NCBI GenBank assembly: GCA_003447515.1
Contig: DLZA01000167.1
Coordinates: forward strand, 14,841 to 21,174
Direction of reading: 5' to 3'
DNA length: 6,334 nucleotides
From: Paracoccaceae bacterium
Lineage (GTDB): Bacteria; Pseudomonadota; Alphaproteobacteria; Rhodobacterales; Rhodobacteraceae
The notes beneath the pieces are model-generated. The model was not told the DNA's origin and ran no database searches. It saw only the letters and a program-made list of their open reading frames with translations. The position numbers were made by a program, and so were the translations under genes. Within the stretch, counting starts at the first letter, position 1. Every line of letters begins with the position of its first letter. Positions 1-5,640 of the stretch are shown here, one piece after another.

Positions 1-576
1 TCATCAATGTTTTACCGCGATGCCTTGATTGGTCTTTACTCATTTGGCGGGATTTATGCGAGTGGTGTTCTTGAGTGGAGCATTGTTCAAATAGGTATTT
101 TTGGAATCGTAGCCGCTATTACCGGTGCAATTTTTTGCTTCATAGGTGGCTTTGTGGATCAAGCGATTGGGCCCAAAAAAGTTATTGTGATTTCTGTATC
201 TGTGTTGATCCTTGTTAGCATTTTGATCGTTGGCCTGTCACGTGAAGCTGTTTTTGGAATTGCTATTTCTCCTGCAAGCAGTCTACCTGATAACCTATTT
301 ATTTTTGCAGGGGCATGTATTGGTGCGGCAGGTGGAGTTTTACAAGCATCAAGCCGGACGTTTCTCGTAGATCAAGCAGACCCAAAGCGAATGACTGAGG
401 CTTTTGGTTTGTATGCATTGACCGGAAAAGCTTCTGCCTTTTTAGCGCCCATGTTAATTGCGGTCTTTACTTCTTTAAGCGGAAGTCAGCGTCTTGGTGT
501 ATCACCCGTCATTGGGCTTTTTGTAATTGGGCTAATTTTGCTTTTTTGGGTCCGTTCCGCAGACGAATATCGTTAA
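1..576 (+). CDS. MFS transporter, UMF1/Atg22-like, C-terminal part (5' end outside the window)
   Basis: This is an integral inner-membrane transporter of the major facilitator superfamily; its substrate cannot be told. The reading frame is open from base 1, so the gene starts outside the window and the ATG at 7 is unlikely to be its start; 191 residues are visible. Hydrophobic segments lie near visible residues 28-50, 59-79, 98-115, 139-158 and 166-184, about the second half of a 12-helix protein. The loop GGFVDQAIGPKK resembles the MFS cytoplasmic loop G-x-x-x-D-x-x-G-x-K. The stretch GLYALTGKASAFLAP, followed by GSQRLGVSPV, is characteristic of the UMF1 family, bacterial relatives of the yeast vacuolar effluxer Atg22. 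The protein ends normally in a short charged tail (RSADEYR). The TAA stop overlaps the Shine-Dalgarno of mepA, so the two genes are probably co-transcribed. Confidence is high for MFS and fairly high for the subfamily. Confidence 0.88.
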   Translation, partial: SSMFYRDALIGLYSFGGIYASGVLEWSIVQIGIFGIVAAITGAIFCFIGGFVDQAIGPKKVIVISVSVLILVSILIVGLSREAVFGIAISPASSLPDNLFIFAGACIGAAGGVLQASSRTFLVDQADPKRMTEAFGLYALTGKASAFLAPMLIAVFTSLSGSQRLGVSPVIGLFVIGLILLFWVRSADEYR

Positions 577-582
577 AGGGGG
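575..582 (+). promoter_or_regulatory. Ribosome binding site deciding the mepA start
   Basis: AAAGGGGG is a near-ideal Shine-Dalgarno that overlaps the stop of the MFS gene. Seven bases separate it from the ATC codon at 590, the usual optimal spacing. The next conventional start, TTG at 623, is 40 bases away and has no Shine-Dalgarno of its own. Confidence 0.6.
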
Positions 583-589
583 TTACGGT

Positions 590-1549
590 ATCCGCATCTA
601 CAGTATTTTACCCTTCCTAGCATTGGTAGCCTGCGTATCCAGTGATAGAACCACAGCTAAACGGGTAGACAATATTGCCATTGCTCAGGGTAATTCTATT
701 AGTTTCAATAAATCTGATATAAAAGCTAACAAATTGTTTGGTGCGAAATCCAAACCATCCCGTCAATCTCCCGCAGCTATTGGATCTTATGCTAAAGGCT
801 GCCTTGCGGGTGGTGAAGCATTACCAGAATCTGGCCCTACATGGCAGGCTATGCGCCTGAGCCGTAATCGTAATTGGGGACATCCTGAAACTATTCAGTT
901 TCTCAAAGACCTAAGTGTCAAAGCAGCAGAGGAACGTGATTGGGCCGGTTTGTACATCGGGGACATTTCTCAACCACGCGGTGGACCGATGTTGTCGGGT
1001 CACCAGTCGCACCAGATGGGCCTTGATGCAGATATCTGGCTTTATAAACCGACACGCCTGAACCTGACGCGTGGTGAGCGTGAGAAGTTGTCATCCACGA
1101 ACGTGCGTGCCAAAAGTCAACGCACTGTGAACCATAATTGGTCCCAGCAGCATGCAAATATCCTTAAGGCGGCGGCACAAGATCCACGTGTGGATCGGAT
1201 CTTTATTACTCCGCCAGTCAAAGTTTGGCTGTGCGAAAATATTCTTGGAAACCGCAGTTGGCTGCAAAAAATTCGTCCATTTTATGGACACAACACACAT
1301 TTTCACGTGCGCTTAAAATGTCCTAAAAATCTTAAGGGTTGTGTGACACAAAAACCTACAGTTGCAAAGATTTCGAATGGCGGCGATGGCTGTGATAAGA
1401 CGCTGCAGTGGTGGGTCACAGATTATCTGAACCCACCAACAGTGAAGCCAAGTAAGAAACCAAAACGAAAAAAGAAGAAACGTGGCGCGCGTCAATATAC
1501 GATGGCTGACCTGCCTCGCAAGTGTCAGAGTGTCTTTACAAGCGATTGA
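590..1549 (+). CDS. mepA: Penicillin-insensitive murein endopeptidase MepA, probable lipoprotein (start ATC inferred)
   Basis: MepA is an LAS-type zinc peptidase (MEROPS M74) that cleaves D-alanyl-meso-diaminopimelyl cross-links of peptidoglycan in the periplasm. Counting from the ATC start (319 residues), the metal-site residues are H138, H141 and D148 (GHQSHQMGLDAD) and H234, H237 and H239 (GHNTHFHV). They have the spacing of E. coli H110, H113, D120, H206, H209 and H211. Six cysteines besides the lipobox one (C71, C215, C244, C251, C268, C312) fit the three disulfides of the E. coli enzyme. The N-terminus reads MRIYSILPFLALVAC, a short signal peptide ending in a lipobox (LVAC). Starting at TTG 623 would remove the signal and leave an exported enzyme without export. 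No ATG, GTG or TTG lies in frame between the stop at 533-535 and 623. A very basic linker (residues 286-301, 11 of 16 Lys/Arg) precedes the last 18 residues. The family call is very secure; the start is an inference. Confidence 0.93.
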   Translation: MRIYSILPFLALVACVSSDRTTAKRVDNIAIAQGNSISFNKSDIKANKLFGAKSKPSRQSPAAIGSYAKGCLAGGEALPESGPTWQAMRLSRNRNWGHPETIQFLKDLSVKAAEERDWAGLYIGDISQPRGGPMLSGHQSHQMGLDADIWLYKPTRLNLTRGEREKLSSTNVRAKSQRTVNHNWSQQHANILKAAAQDPRVDRIFITPPVKVWLCENILGNRSWLQKIRPFYGHNTHFHVRLKCPKNLKGCVTQKPTVAKISNGGDGCDKTLQWWVTDYLNPPTVKPSKKPKRKKKKRGARQYTMADLPRKCQSVFTSD

Positions 1550-1981
1550 TTATTCTGGAAAGTTCTGTCCTTTAATTGTTCGTGAACAGCCACGAAACGA
1601 CGCGATAAGCATGGCGTTTTGGTTTGTCACATCCACATCGTAGATCCCATTACGGCCCGATTTGCTGACTTCCCTTGCATTGGCGACCAGTACGTCGCCT
1701 AACTGGCCTGCATTCACAAAGGTGATCGTATTGTGATGCGCTACTGTTGTTTCGTTGTAGCTGTTACAAGCAAAGGCAAAGGCGCTGTCGGCCAGTGTAA
1801 AAATGAAACCACCGTGACAAATGTTGTGGCCATTGCAATGCTGCGCTTTAACGTTGAGGCGCATTTCTGCAATGCCTTTACCTACGGACAAAAGCTCTAT
1901 GCCCAAGAATTTTGATGCGCTGTCATTATCCCACATTGCAGCTGCGCTCATGTCCGCGCGTTTTTGATCGGTGAGTGTCAT
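1550..1981 (-). CDS. paaI: PaaI-type hot-dog fold acyl-CoA thioesterase
   Basis: This is a small thioesterase of the hot-dog superfamily, related to PaaI (PaaD), which hydrolyses hydroxyphenylacetyl-CoA and similar aryl-CoA esters in the cytosol. From the chosen start it has 143 residues, matching the roughly 140 of E. coli PaaI. The family signature runs NGHNICHGG, then FTLADSAFAFACNS. D65 in LADSAF corresponds to the catalytic Asp61 of the E. coli enzyme, and HGG is at 56-58. The later block SGRNGIYDV (108-116) and the strand ending ASFRGCSRTIKG are also typical. I chose the ATG at 1981 over the upstream in-frame ATG at 2011 because AAGGGG lies seven bases before it and the family length fits. 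No other phenylacetate-pathway gene is visible, so the real substrate is open; it may clear acyl-CoA esters generally. It diverges from the P450 gene and its stop abuts the mepA stop. Confidence 0.88.
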   Translation of the reverse strand: MTLTDQKRADMSAAAMWDNDSASKFLGIELLSVGKGIAEMRLNVKAQHCNGHNICHGGFIFTLADSAFAFACNSYNETTVAHHNTITFVNAGQLGDVLVANAREVSKSGRNGIYDVDVTNQNAMLIASFRGCSRTIKGQNFPE

Positions 1982-1988
1982 GGTCACG

Positions 1989-1994
1989 CCCCTT
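1989..1994 (-). promoter_or_regulatory. Ribosome binding site of the paaI-like gene
   Basis: Read on the - strand, AAGGGG sits seven bases before the ATG at 1981. It favours that start over the in-frame ATG at 2011, which lies upstream of this site. Confidence 0.6.
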
Positions 1995-1996
1995 GT

Positions 1997-2008
1997 TTGT
2001 TCGAAAAA
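1997..2008. promoter_or_regulatory. Possible operator: imperfect palindrome in the paaI/P450 divergent gap
   Basis: TTGTTCGAAAAA is an inverted repeat with five of six base pairs matching around the centre of TTCGAA. It lies in the 64-base gap between two divergent start codons, where a shared regulator would bind. I found no -10/-35 pair on either strand of this gap better than a weak match, so the promoters are undefined. The site may be chance. Confidence 0.2.
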
Positions 2009-2045
2009 CATTGCATTGGACGTAGCGTGTGGTCAATCATTCGGA

Positions 2046-3227
2046 ATGAACTTTTTACTCACAGATCTGCCAAACGACTTCCACGCAAACCCATATCCGA
2101 TTTATGCCTCATTGCGTGAGCAGGCTCCCGTACATCCACAGCCTGATGGGTCTTTCATTATTTCGCGTCATGCAGACTTAGACATGATTTACCGTGATAC
2201 AACGCGGTTCATTTCCGACAAAAAAAAAGTGTTCAAACCCAAATATGGGGCTAGCCCGTTGTTTGAACATCATACTACATCTTTGGTGTTTAACGATGCC
2301 CCACTGCACACGCGGGTAAGGTCTATCATGATTGGTGCCATGAATCCACGTGCGATTGCCAGTATGGAGGATGGTTTAATCCGCCAAGTGGATTGGTTGC
2401 TGGACCAAATGTCTGAGCAGGTGGATTTAATAAAATCTTTTGCAGGGGCAATCCCGCTTGAGGTCATTGGAAATCTTTTCAACATGCCTCACGAAGAACG
2501 TGGTCCTCTACAAGATTGGTCATTGGCTATTTTGGGTGCGTTGGAACCGGCACTCTCGCAACAACAACTCGACGACGGTAACCGAGCTGTGTCTGAGTTT
2601 AAGACTTATCTTAGGGACCTTGTCGTGCGGCGGGCAAAAAACCCAGGTGATCCCCAGACTGATGTTTTGACCCGTATGATGCAATCTGAAAAGGGCCAAT
2701 TGAGTGAAGTTGAACTGCTGCAAAACTGTATCTTTATTTTAAATGCAGGGCACGAAACAACAACTAACCTAATTGGTAACGCACTTGCTTTACTAGACGC
2801 CGACCCTGACTCAAAGGCTGAGCTCATTGCGAACCCTGGCTTGCTAAACACTGCCGTAGATGAGTTTTTACGCATGGAAAGCCCGAACCAATTTGGTAAC
2901 CGCCTTACCACTGAAGATATTACGCTCCATGGCACACATATCCCAGAAGGCACTGACCTGCATTTGTGCATCGGCGCAGCCAATCGCGACGCGGATCATT
3001 TCGAAACACCAAATGCCTTGAAGCTTGATCGCCGCCCCAATAAGCACCTTGCATTTGCGGGGGGTGCGCACACTTGTGTGGGTCTGAGCCTTGCACGTAT
3101 GGAAGGGCGCATTGCTGTGGGGCGGTTCCTAAACCGCTTCCCAAAATATGCGCTTATGGAGGGGGCTGAACGGGGCAACCGCATTCGCTTTCGCGGATAT
3201 GCACGATTGCCTGCAAAGTTGAGCTAA
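2046..3227 (+). CDS. Cytochrome P450 (bacterial class I type)
   Basis: This is a soluble haem-thiolate monooxygenase that inserts one oxygen atom from O2 into an unknown organic substrate. With the ATG at 2046 it has 393 residues, normal for bacterial P450s. The signatures appear in order: C-helix H88-T-R-V-R92 (haem propionate contact), I-helix A234-G-H-E-T-T (oxygen activation), K-helix E273-F-L-R276 (ExxR), the strand arginine R286, NRDADHF near 313-319, and the haem loop F337-A-G-G-A-H-T-C344-V-G with C344 as the iron ligand. All invariant residues are present, so the enzyme should be active. The frame is open upstream to a GTG at 1971, but that would overlap the paaI gene and add a tail with no family match; the N-terminus MNFLLTDLPNDFHANPY is typical. 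No good Shine-Dalgarno precedes 2046, and a TTG at 2016 is a weaker alternative. Such enzymes need a ferredoxin and a reductase, and neither is nearby. Substrate and CYP family cannot be assigned by eye. Confidence 0.93.
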   Translation: MNFLLTDLPNDFHANPYPIYASLREQAPVHPQPDGSFIISRHADLDMIYRDTTRFISDKKKVFKPKYGASPLFEHHTTSLVFNDAPLHTRVRSIMIGAMNPRAIASMEDGLIRQVDWLLDQMSEQVDLIKSFAGAIPLEVIGNLFNMPHEERGPLQDWSLAILGALEPALSQQQLDDGNRAVSEFKTYLRDLVVRRAKNPGDPQTDVLTRMMQSEKGQLSEVELLQNCIFILNAGHETTTNLIGNALALLDADPDSKAELIANPGLLNTAVDEFLRMESPNQFGNRLTTEDITLHGTHIPEGTDLHLCIGAANRDADHFETPNALKLDRRPNKHLAFAGGAHTCVGLSLARMEGRIAVGRFLNRFPKYALMEGAERGNRIRFRGYARLPAKLS

Positions 3228-3439
3228 GGGGCAGAAATCTTAATAACAGCAAAATTTAATGAAATCTCACAGTCATGAGAAATTGTCTTCTGCAAATGTT
3301 TACTAACGTTGGATGAACGCCTTTACGCAATGTAAGGAGCATTCATTGTTTTCTGTTTCTTTTCTTCAAGTTTAGGAATATTTTTTAGAATGTGGTTTGT
3401 GCCTTTTCTCGTGCCTTACCATCGCTGGGCTCTGTTGTT

Positions 3440-3468
3440 TTGACACGCCTGTAATTAGACGAATTAAT
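3440..3468 (+). promoter_or_regulatory. Candidate sigma-70 promoter before the dehydratase gene
   Basis: A perfect -35 hexamer, TTGACA (3440-3445), is followed after 17 bases by ATTAAT (3463-3468, 4 of 6 matches to TATAAT). TAATAT (3465-3470, spacing 19) is an alternative -10. Transcription would begin near 3475, inside or just past the Shine-Dalgarno, giving an almost leaderless mRNA. The -35 is strong but the geometry is doubtful. Confidence 0.35.
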
Positions 3469-3470
3469 AT

Positions 3471-3475
3471 GAGGG
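3471..3475 (+). promoter_or_regulatory. Ribosome binding site of the dehydratase gene
   Basis: GAGGG sits five bases before ATG 3481 and two before ATG 3478. The spacing favours the second of the two adjacent ATG codons. Confidence 0.5.
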
Positions 3476-3480
3476 TAATG

Positions 3481-4401
3481 ATGAATTGGCGAAATGAAAT
3501 AACGAATGCGGCAGTGCGGTCAGAAGGTCATACTGTGCGCACGCCTGTGCTGACGTTTGACGGTTTTGGCCTCGGCTATCCAATTGAGATGAAGTTGGAG
3601 CAGATGCAATGTACGGGTAGTTTCAAGGCACGCGGTGCATTTAACACGTTATTATCTTCTGATGTGCCAGAAACTGGACTTGTGGCGGCATCGGGTGGCA
3701 ATCACGGCGCAGCAGTGGCCTACGCTGCAAAAAAATTGGGGCATAAAGCGAAGATCTTTGTGCCAGAATTTGCAGGGCCTGCAAAAATTGGTTTGATTAA
3801 ACGCTCAGGTGCGGATCTGTCCGTGGTTATGGGTGAATACGCCAATGCTTTTCAGGATGCCCAAGCCTACGAGACTGAAAAGGGCGCAATGCAGGTTCAT
3901 GCCTTTGATGCCATTTCTACGGTAGCGGGGCAGGGTACATTGACACGAGAATGGGAAGAGCAGGGATTGCAAGCGGATACAATTCTGATTGCCGTTGGTG
4001 GCGGTGGATTGATTGCAGGTGCTATGGCGTGGCTTGGAAAAACTCGAAAAATTTTGGCTGTCGAGCCTGAAAAAGCGCCAACAATGTTCACAGCCCTTGC
4101 CCAAGGTGGCCCTCAAGATGTGGAGGTGGGTGGTATCGCGGCCAATGCTCTTGGCGCGCGGAAAGTGGGGCAAATTTGCTATGACTTGGCTATAGAAACA
4201 GGCACGGAATGTGTAACAGTAACAGACGAAGCGATCAGAACTGCACAGGTTGCTCTTTGGCAAGAATGCCGCCAATTGGTTGAACCGGCAGGGGCCACCG
4301 CGCTTGCGGCACTGATGAGTGGAGCCTATAAACCTGCCCCAGATGAACGGGTGGCTGTCCTTGTTTGTGGTGGCAACTTGTCCGAAGACCCGTTTGGGTG
4401 A
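3481..4401 (+). CDS. PLP-dependent threonine/serine dehydratase (short form, no ACT domain)
   Basis: This is a cytosolic fold-type II PLP enzyme, likely converting L-threonine to 2-oxobutanoate and/or L-serine to pyruvate with release of ammonia. With the ATG at 3481 it has 306 residues: only the catalytic domain, without the C-terminal ACT-like domain that gives isoleucine feedback in IlvA. GSFKARGA carries the Schiff-base lysine K49. S71-G-G-N-H-G binds the substrate carboxylate, G173-G-G-G-L binds the PLP phosphate, EPAGAT (268-273) is a conserved family block, and C296-G-G-N faces the pyridine nitrogen. GAGGG at 3471-3475 lies five bases before ATG 3481 and eight before nothing better than ATG 3478, giving MNW or MMNW; both are acceptable. 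Extending to a TTG at 3397 would add a Cys-rich tail with no family support. Relatives include serine racemase and hydroxyaspartate dehydratase, so the exact substrate is not settled. The dapD gene follows after 66 bases. Confidence 0.88.
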   Translation: MNWRNEITNAAVRSEGHTVRTPVLTFDGFGLGYPIEMKLEQMQCTGSFKARGAFNTLLSSDVPETGLVAASGGNHGAAVAYAAKKLGHKAKIFVPEFAGPAKIGLIKRSGADLSVVMGEYANAFQDAQAYETEKGAMQVHAFDAISTVAGQGTLTREWEEQGLQADTILIAVGGGGLIAGAMAWLGKTRKILAVEPEKAPTMFTALAQGGPQDVEVGGIAANALGARKVGQICYDLAIETGTECVTVTDEAIRTAQVALWQECRQLVEPAGATALAALMSGAYKPAPDERVAVLVCGGNLSEDPFG

Positions 4402-4430
4402 TTGTGTGCAATTGGCGAACCCGCTATAGC
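4402..4430 (+). promoter_or_regulatory. Candidate dapD promoter
   Basis: TTGTGT (4402-4407) and TATAGC (4425-4430) are separated by 17 bases in the 66-base gap before dapD. An overlapping alternative is TTGGCG (4412-4417) with GATAAA (4434-4439), spacing 16. Either would leave a short leader containing the AAGGA site. Both are moderate matches to the consensus, and read-through from the dehydratase gene is also possible. Confidence 0.35.
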
Positions 4431-4431
4431 G
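4422..4431. repeat. Perfect 10-base palindrome before dapD
   Basis: CGCTATAGCG is a perfect inverted repeat without a spacer. It overlaps the candidate -10 TATAGC and lies between the hexamers of the alternative promoter. It is placed where an operator could act, but it is short enough to arise by chance. Confidence 0.4.
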
Positions 4432-4455
4432 CTGATAAATTCAGACACATCTTAC

Positions 4456-4460
4456 AAGGA
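4456..4460 (+). promoter_or_regulatory. Ribosome binding site of dapD
   Basis: AAGGA is followed after seven bases by the ATG at 4468. This fixes the dapD start, although the frame is open upstream to the dehydratase stop. Confidence 0.65.
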
Positions 4461-4467
4461 TTCTGTT

Positions 4468-5295
4468 ATGTCGAACGTCCAGCTTGAAACTGCTATTGAA
4501 GCCGCATGGGAGGTACGTGACACTATCACGGCGGCCACCAAAGGCGAAACACGTGACGCTATCGAAAATACACTTGCAGCTCTAGACAATGGCACGCTGC
4601 GTGTTGCCGAACGTCAGGACACTGGCGATTGGTTTGTAAATCAATGGGCGAAAAAGGCAGTATTATTAGGCTTCCGTATCAAAGACATGGAACAGCATAC
4701 CGGAGGGCCACAGTCTGGTGGCTGGTGGGACAAGGTCGACTCTAAATTCAAAGGCTGGGGTGATAATGAGTGGAAGACGGCAGGCTTCCGCGCAGTACCA
4801 AACTGTGTCGTGCGTAAATCTGCTTTCATCGCACCGGGAGTAGTTCTGATGCCATCTTTCGTAAACCTTGGAGCCTATGTGGACGAAGGTACGATGGTTG
4901 ATACATGGGCAACAGTCGGGTCCTGCGCACAGATAGGCAAGAATGTTCATCTGTCTGGTGGTGTTGGCATTGGCGGTGTCTTGGAACCCATGCAGGCTGG
5001 CCCTACAATTATTGAAGATAACTGCTTTATTGGTGCGCGCTCTGAAGTGGTCGAAGGATGCATCGTGCGCGAAGGTTCTGTTCTTGGTATGGGTGTGTTC
5101 ATCGGCCAATCCACCAAAATTGTAGATCGCGAGACAGGCGAAGTTATGTATGGCGAAGTGCCATCAGGATCCGTGGTTGTTGCGGGCTCAATGCCATCCA
5201 AAAATGGTGTGAACCTTTACTGTGCGGTCATTGTGAAACGAGTGGATGCTCAAACACGGTCAAAAACCTCGATAAACGAACTGCTCCGCGACTAA
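4468..5295 (+). CDS. dapD: 2,3,4,5-tetrahydropyridine-2,6-dicarboxylate N-succinyltransferase DapD
   Basis: DapD transfers the succinyl group of succinyl-CoA to tetrahydrodipicolinate, giving N-succinyl-2-amino-6-oxopimelate. This is the first step of the succinylase branch of diaminopimelate and lysine synthesis, in the cytosol, and supplies peptidoglycan cross-links. The 275 residues match the family (274 in E. coli). An N-terminal helical domain (about 1-105) is followed by a left-handed beta-helix of hexapeptide repeats (about 113-240), seen as [17 protein letters not shown], then [16 protein letters not shown], then [15 protein letters not shown]145 in MVDTW lies in the conserved active-site block. 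The C-terminal segment [18 protein letters not shown] is also typical. The enzyme is expected to be a trimer with active sites between subunits. The start follows from the AAGGA site and the normal N-terminus [14 protein letters not shown]. Two more genes follow at 9-base gaps, so it heads a small operon; dapE and dapC are not in the window. Confidence 0.97.
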   Translation: MSNVQLETAIEAAWEVRDTITAATKGETRDAIENTLAALDNGTLRVAERQDTGDWFVNQWAKKAVLLGFRIKDMEQHTGGPQSGGWWDKVDSKFKGWGDNEWKTAGFRAVPNCVVRKSAFIAPGVVLMPSFVNLGAYVDEGTMVDTWATVGSCAQIGKNVHLSGGVGIGGVLEPMQAGPTIIEDNCFIGARSEVVEGCIVREGSVLGMGVFIGQSTKIVDRETGEVMYGEVPSGSVVVAGSMPSKNGVNLYCAVIVKRVDAQTRSKTSINELLRD

Positions 5296-5304
5296 CATTG
5301 TAAT

Positions 5305-5631
5305 ATGGCTAAATTGGGCTCAAAGCAGAAGGTTTATACTTTGCTAGTCGAAGTGGGCCGTAGTGACGGTGATGGTCTACCCAAAAATTCGACGGGTGCA
5401 GCACTGATGTGTTTTTCCAGTGGTATCGATGAGGCAGAGGCTGTCCGTGAAACTGTTGCAATTTTAAAGCAGGCGGATATGGCACCGCTCGATGTATCAG
5501 GTTACGGTACGTTTGATGAACGCCGTGCCGAAGGGCATGATATTTCAGAGGATGAGGCGGGCTTGATGCAGCGCGCGCTTGATGAAAATTCAGTCATTGT
5601 CGCTCAAGTTACCCCATTTTTTGAGGATTAA
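5305..5631 (+). CDS. Small acidic protein of unknown function linked to dapD
   Basis: I do not recognise a named family with certainty. The 108-residue product has no signal peptide or membrane segment, so it should be cytosolic, and it is strongly acidic (about 20 Asp/Glu against about 10 Lys/Arg). The hydrophobic pattern suggests a small alpha/beta fold: a strand at 10-17 (VYTLLVEV), a strand at 31-38 (GAALMCFS), a helix at 41-58, a strand at 61-67, a charged loop at 71-84, a helix at 84-93 and a strand at 96-103 (SVIVAQVT). It starts 9 bases after the dapD stop and ends 9 bases before the HAD gene. It has no visible Shine-Dalgarno, so translation is probably coupled to dapD. From memory, comparable small proteins occur at this place in other Rhodobacterales, but I cannot verify this here. 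Coding status is supported by the tight packing and the absence of a competing long frame. A role alongside DapD or the phosphatase is only a guess. Confidence 0.8.
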   Translation: MAKLGSKQKVYTLLVEVGRSDGDGLPKNSTGAALMCFSSGIDEAEAVRETVAILKQADMAPLDVSGYGTFDERRAEGHDISEDEAGLMQRALDENSVIVAQVTPFFED

Positions 5632-5640
5632 ATAAACCTA

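Larger units (their letters stand above)
3228..3480. other. Non-coding stretch between the P450 and dehydratase genes
   Basis: These 253 bases are A+T-rich compared with the flanking genes. They contain a small inverted repeat, TCTCA-CAGTCA-TGAGA (about 3264-3279), and a distant pair GCAGAA (3231-3236) / TTCTGC (3288-3293) that could enclose it. Neither is followed by a T-run, so this is not a standard terminator. From about 3346 to 3415 the + strand is T-rich. A perfect TTGACA lies at 3440. I see no tRNA, no recognisable riboswitch and no convincing small gene. Confidence 0.5.

Noticed and set aside
1971..2045. Extended P450 start at a GTG at 1971.
   Set aside because: It would overlap the start of the divergent thioesterase gene, and the extra 25 residues do not fit the P450 N-terminus.
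3231..3293. Nested inverted repeats (GCAGAA/TTCTGC around TCTCA/TGAGA) as a terminator for the P450 gene.
   Set aside because: The stems are five or six base pairs, the outer loop is long and no T-run follows; stability is probably too low.
3313..3375. A 20-codon open frame (ATG at 3313 to TAG) that might be a leader peptide before the dehydratase gene.
   Set aside because: It has no Shine-Dalgarno, no run of Thr, Ile or other regulatory codons, and no terminator/antiterminator pair after it.
3397..3480. N-terminal extension of the dehydratase from a TTG at 3397.
   Set aside because: The added residues are Cys-rich and unlike the family, and the Shine-Dalgarno at 3471-3475 points to the ATG at 3481.
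4666..5109. Long reverse-strand open frame within dapD.
   Set aside because: It lies wholly opposite a certain gene, resembles no family and has no start signals; it follows from the codon pattern of dapD.
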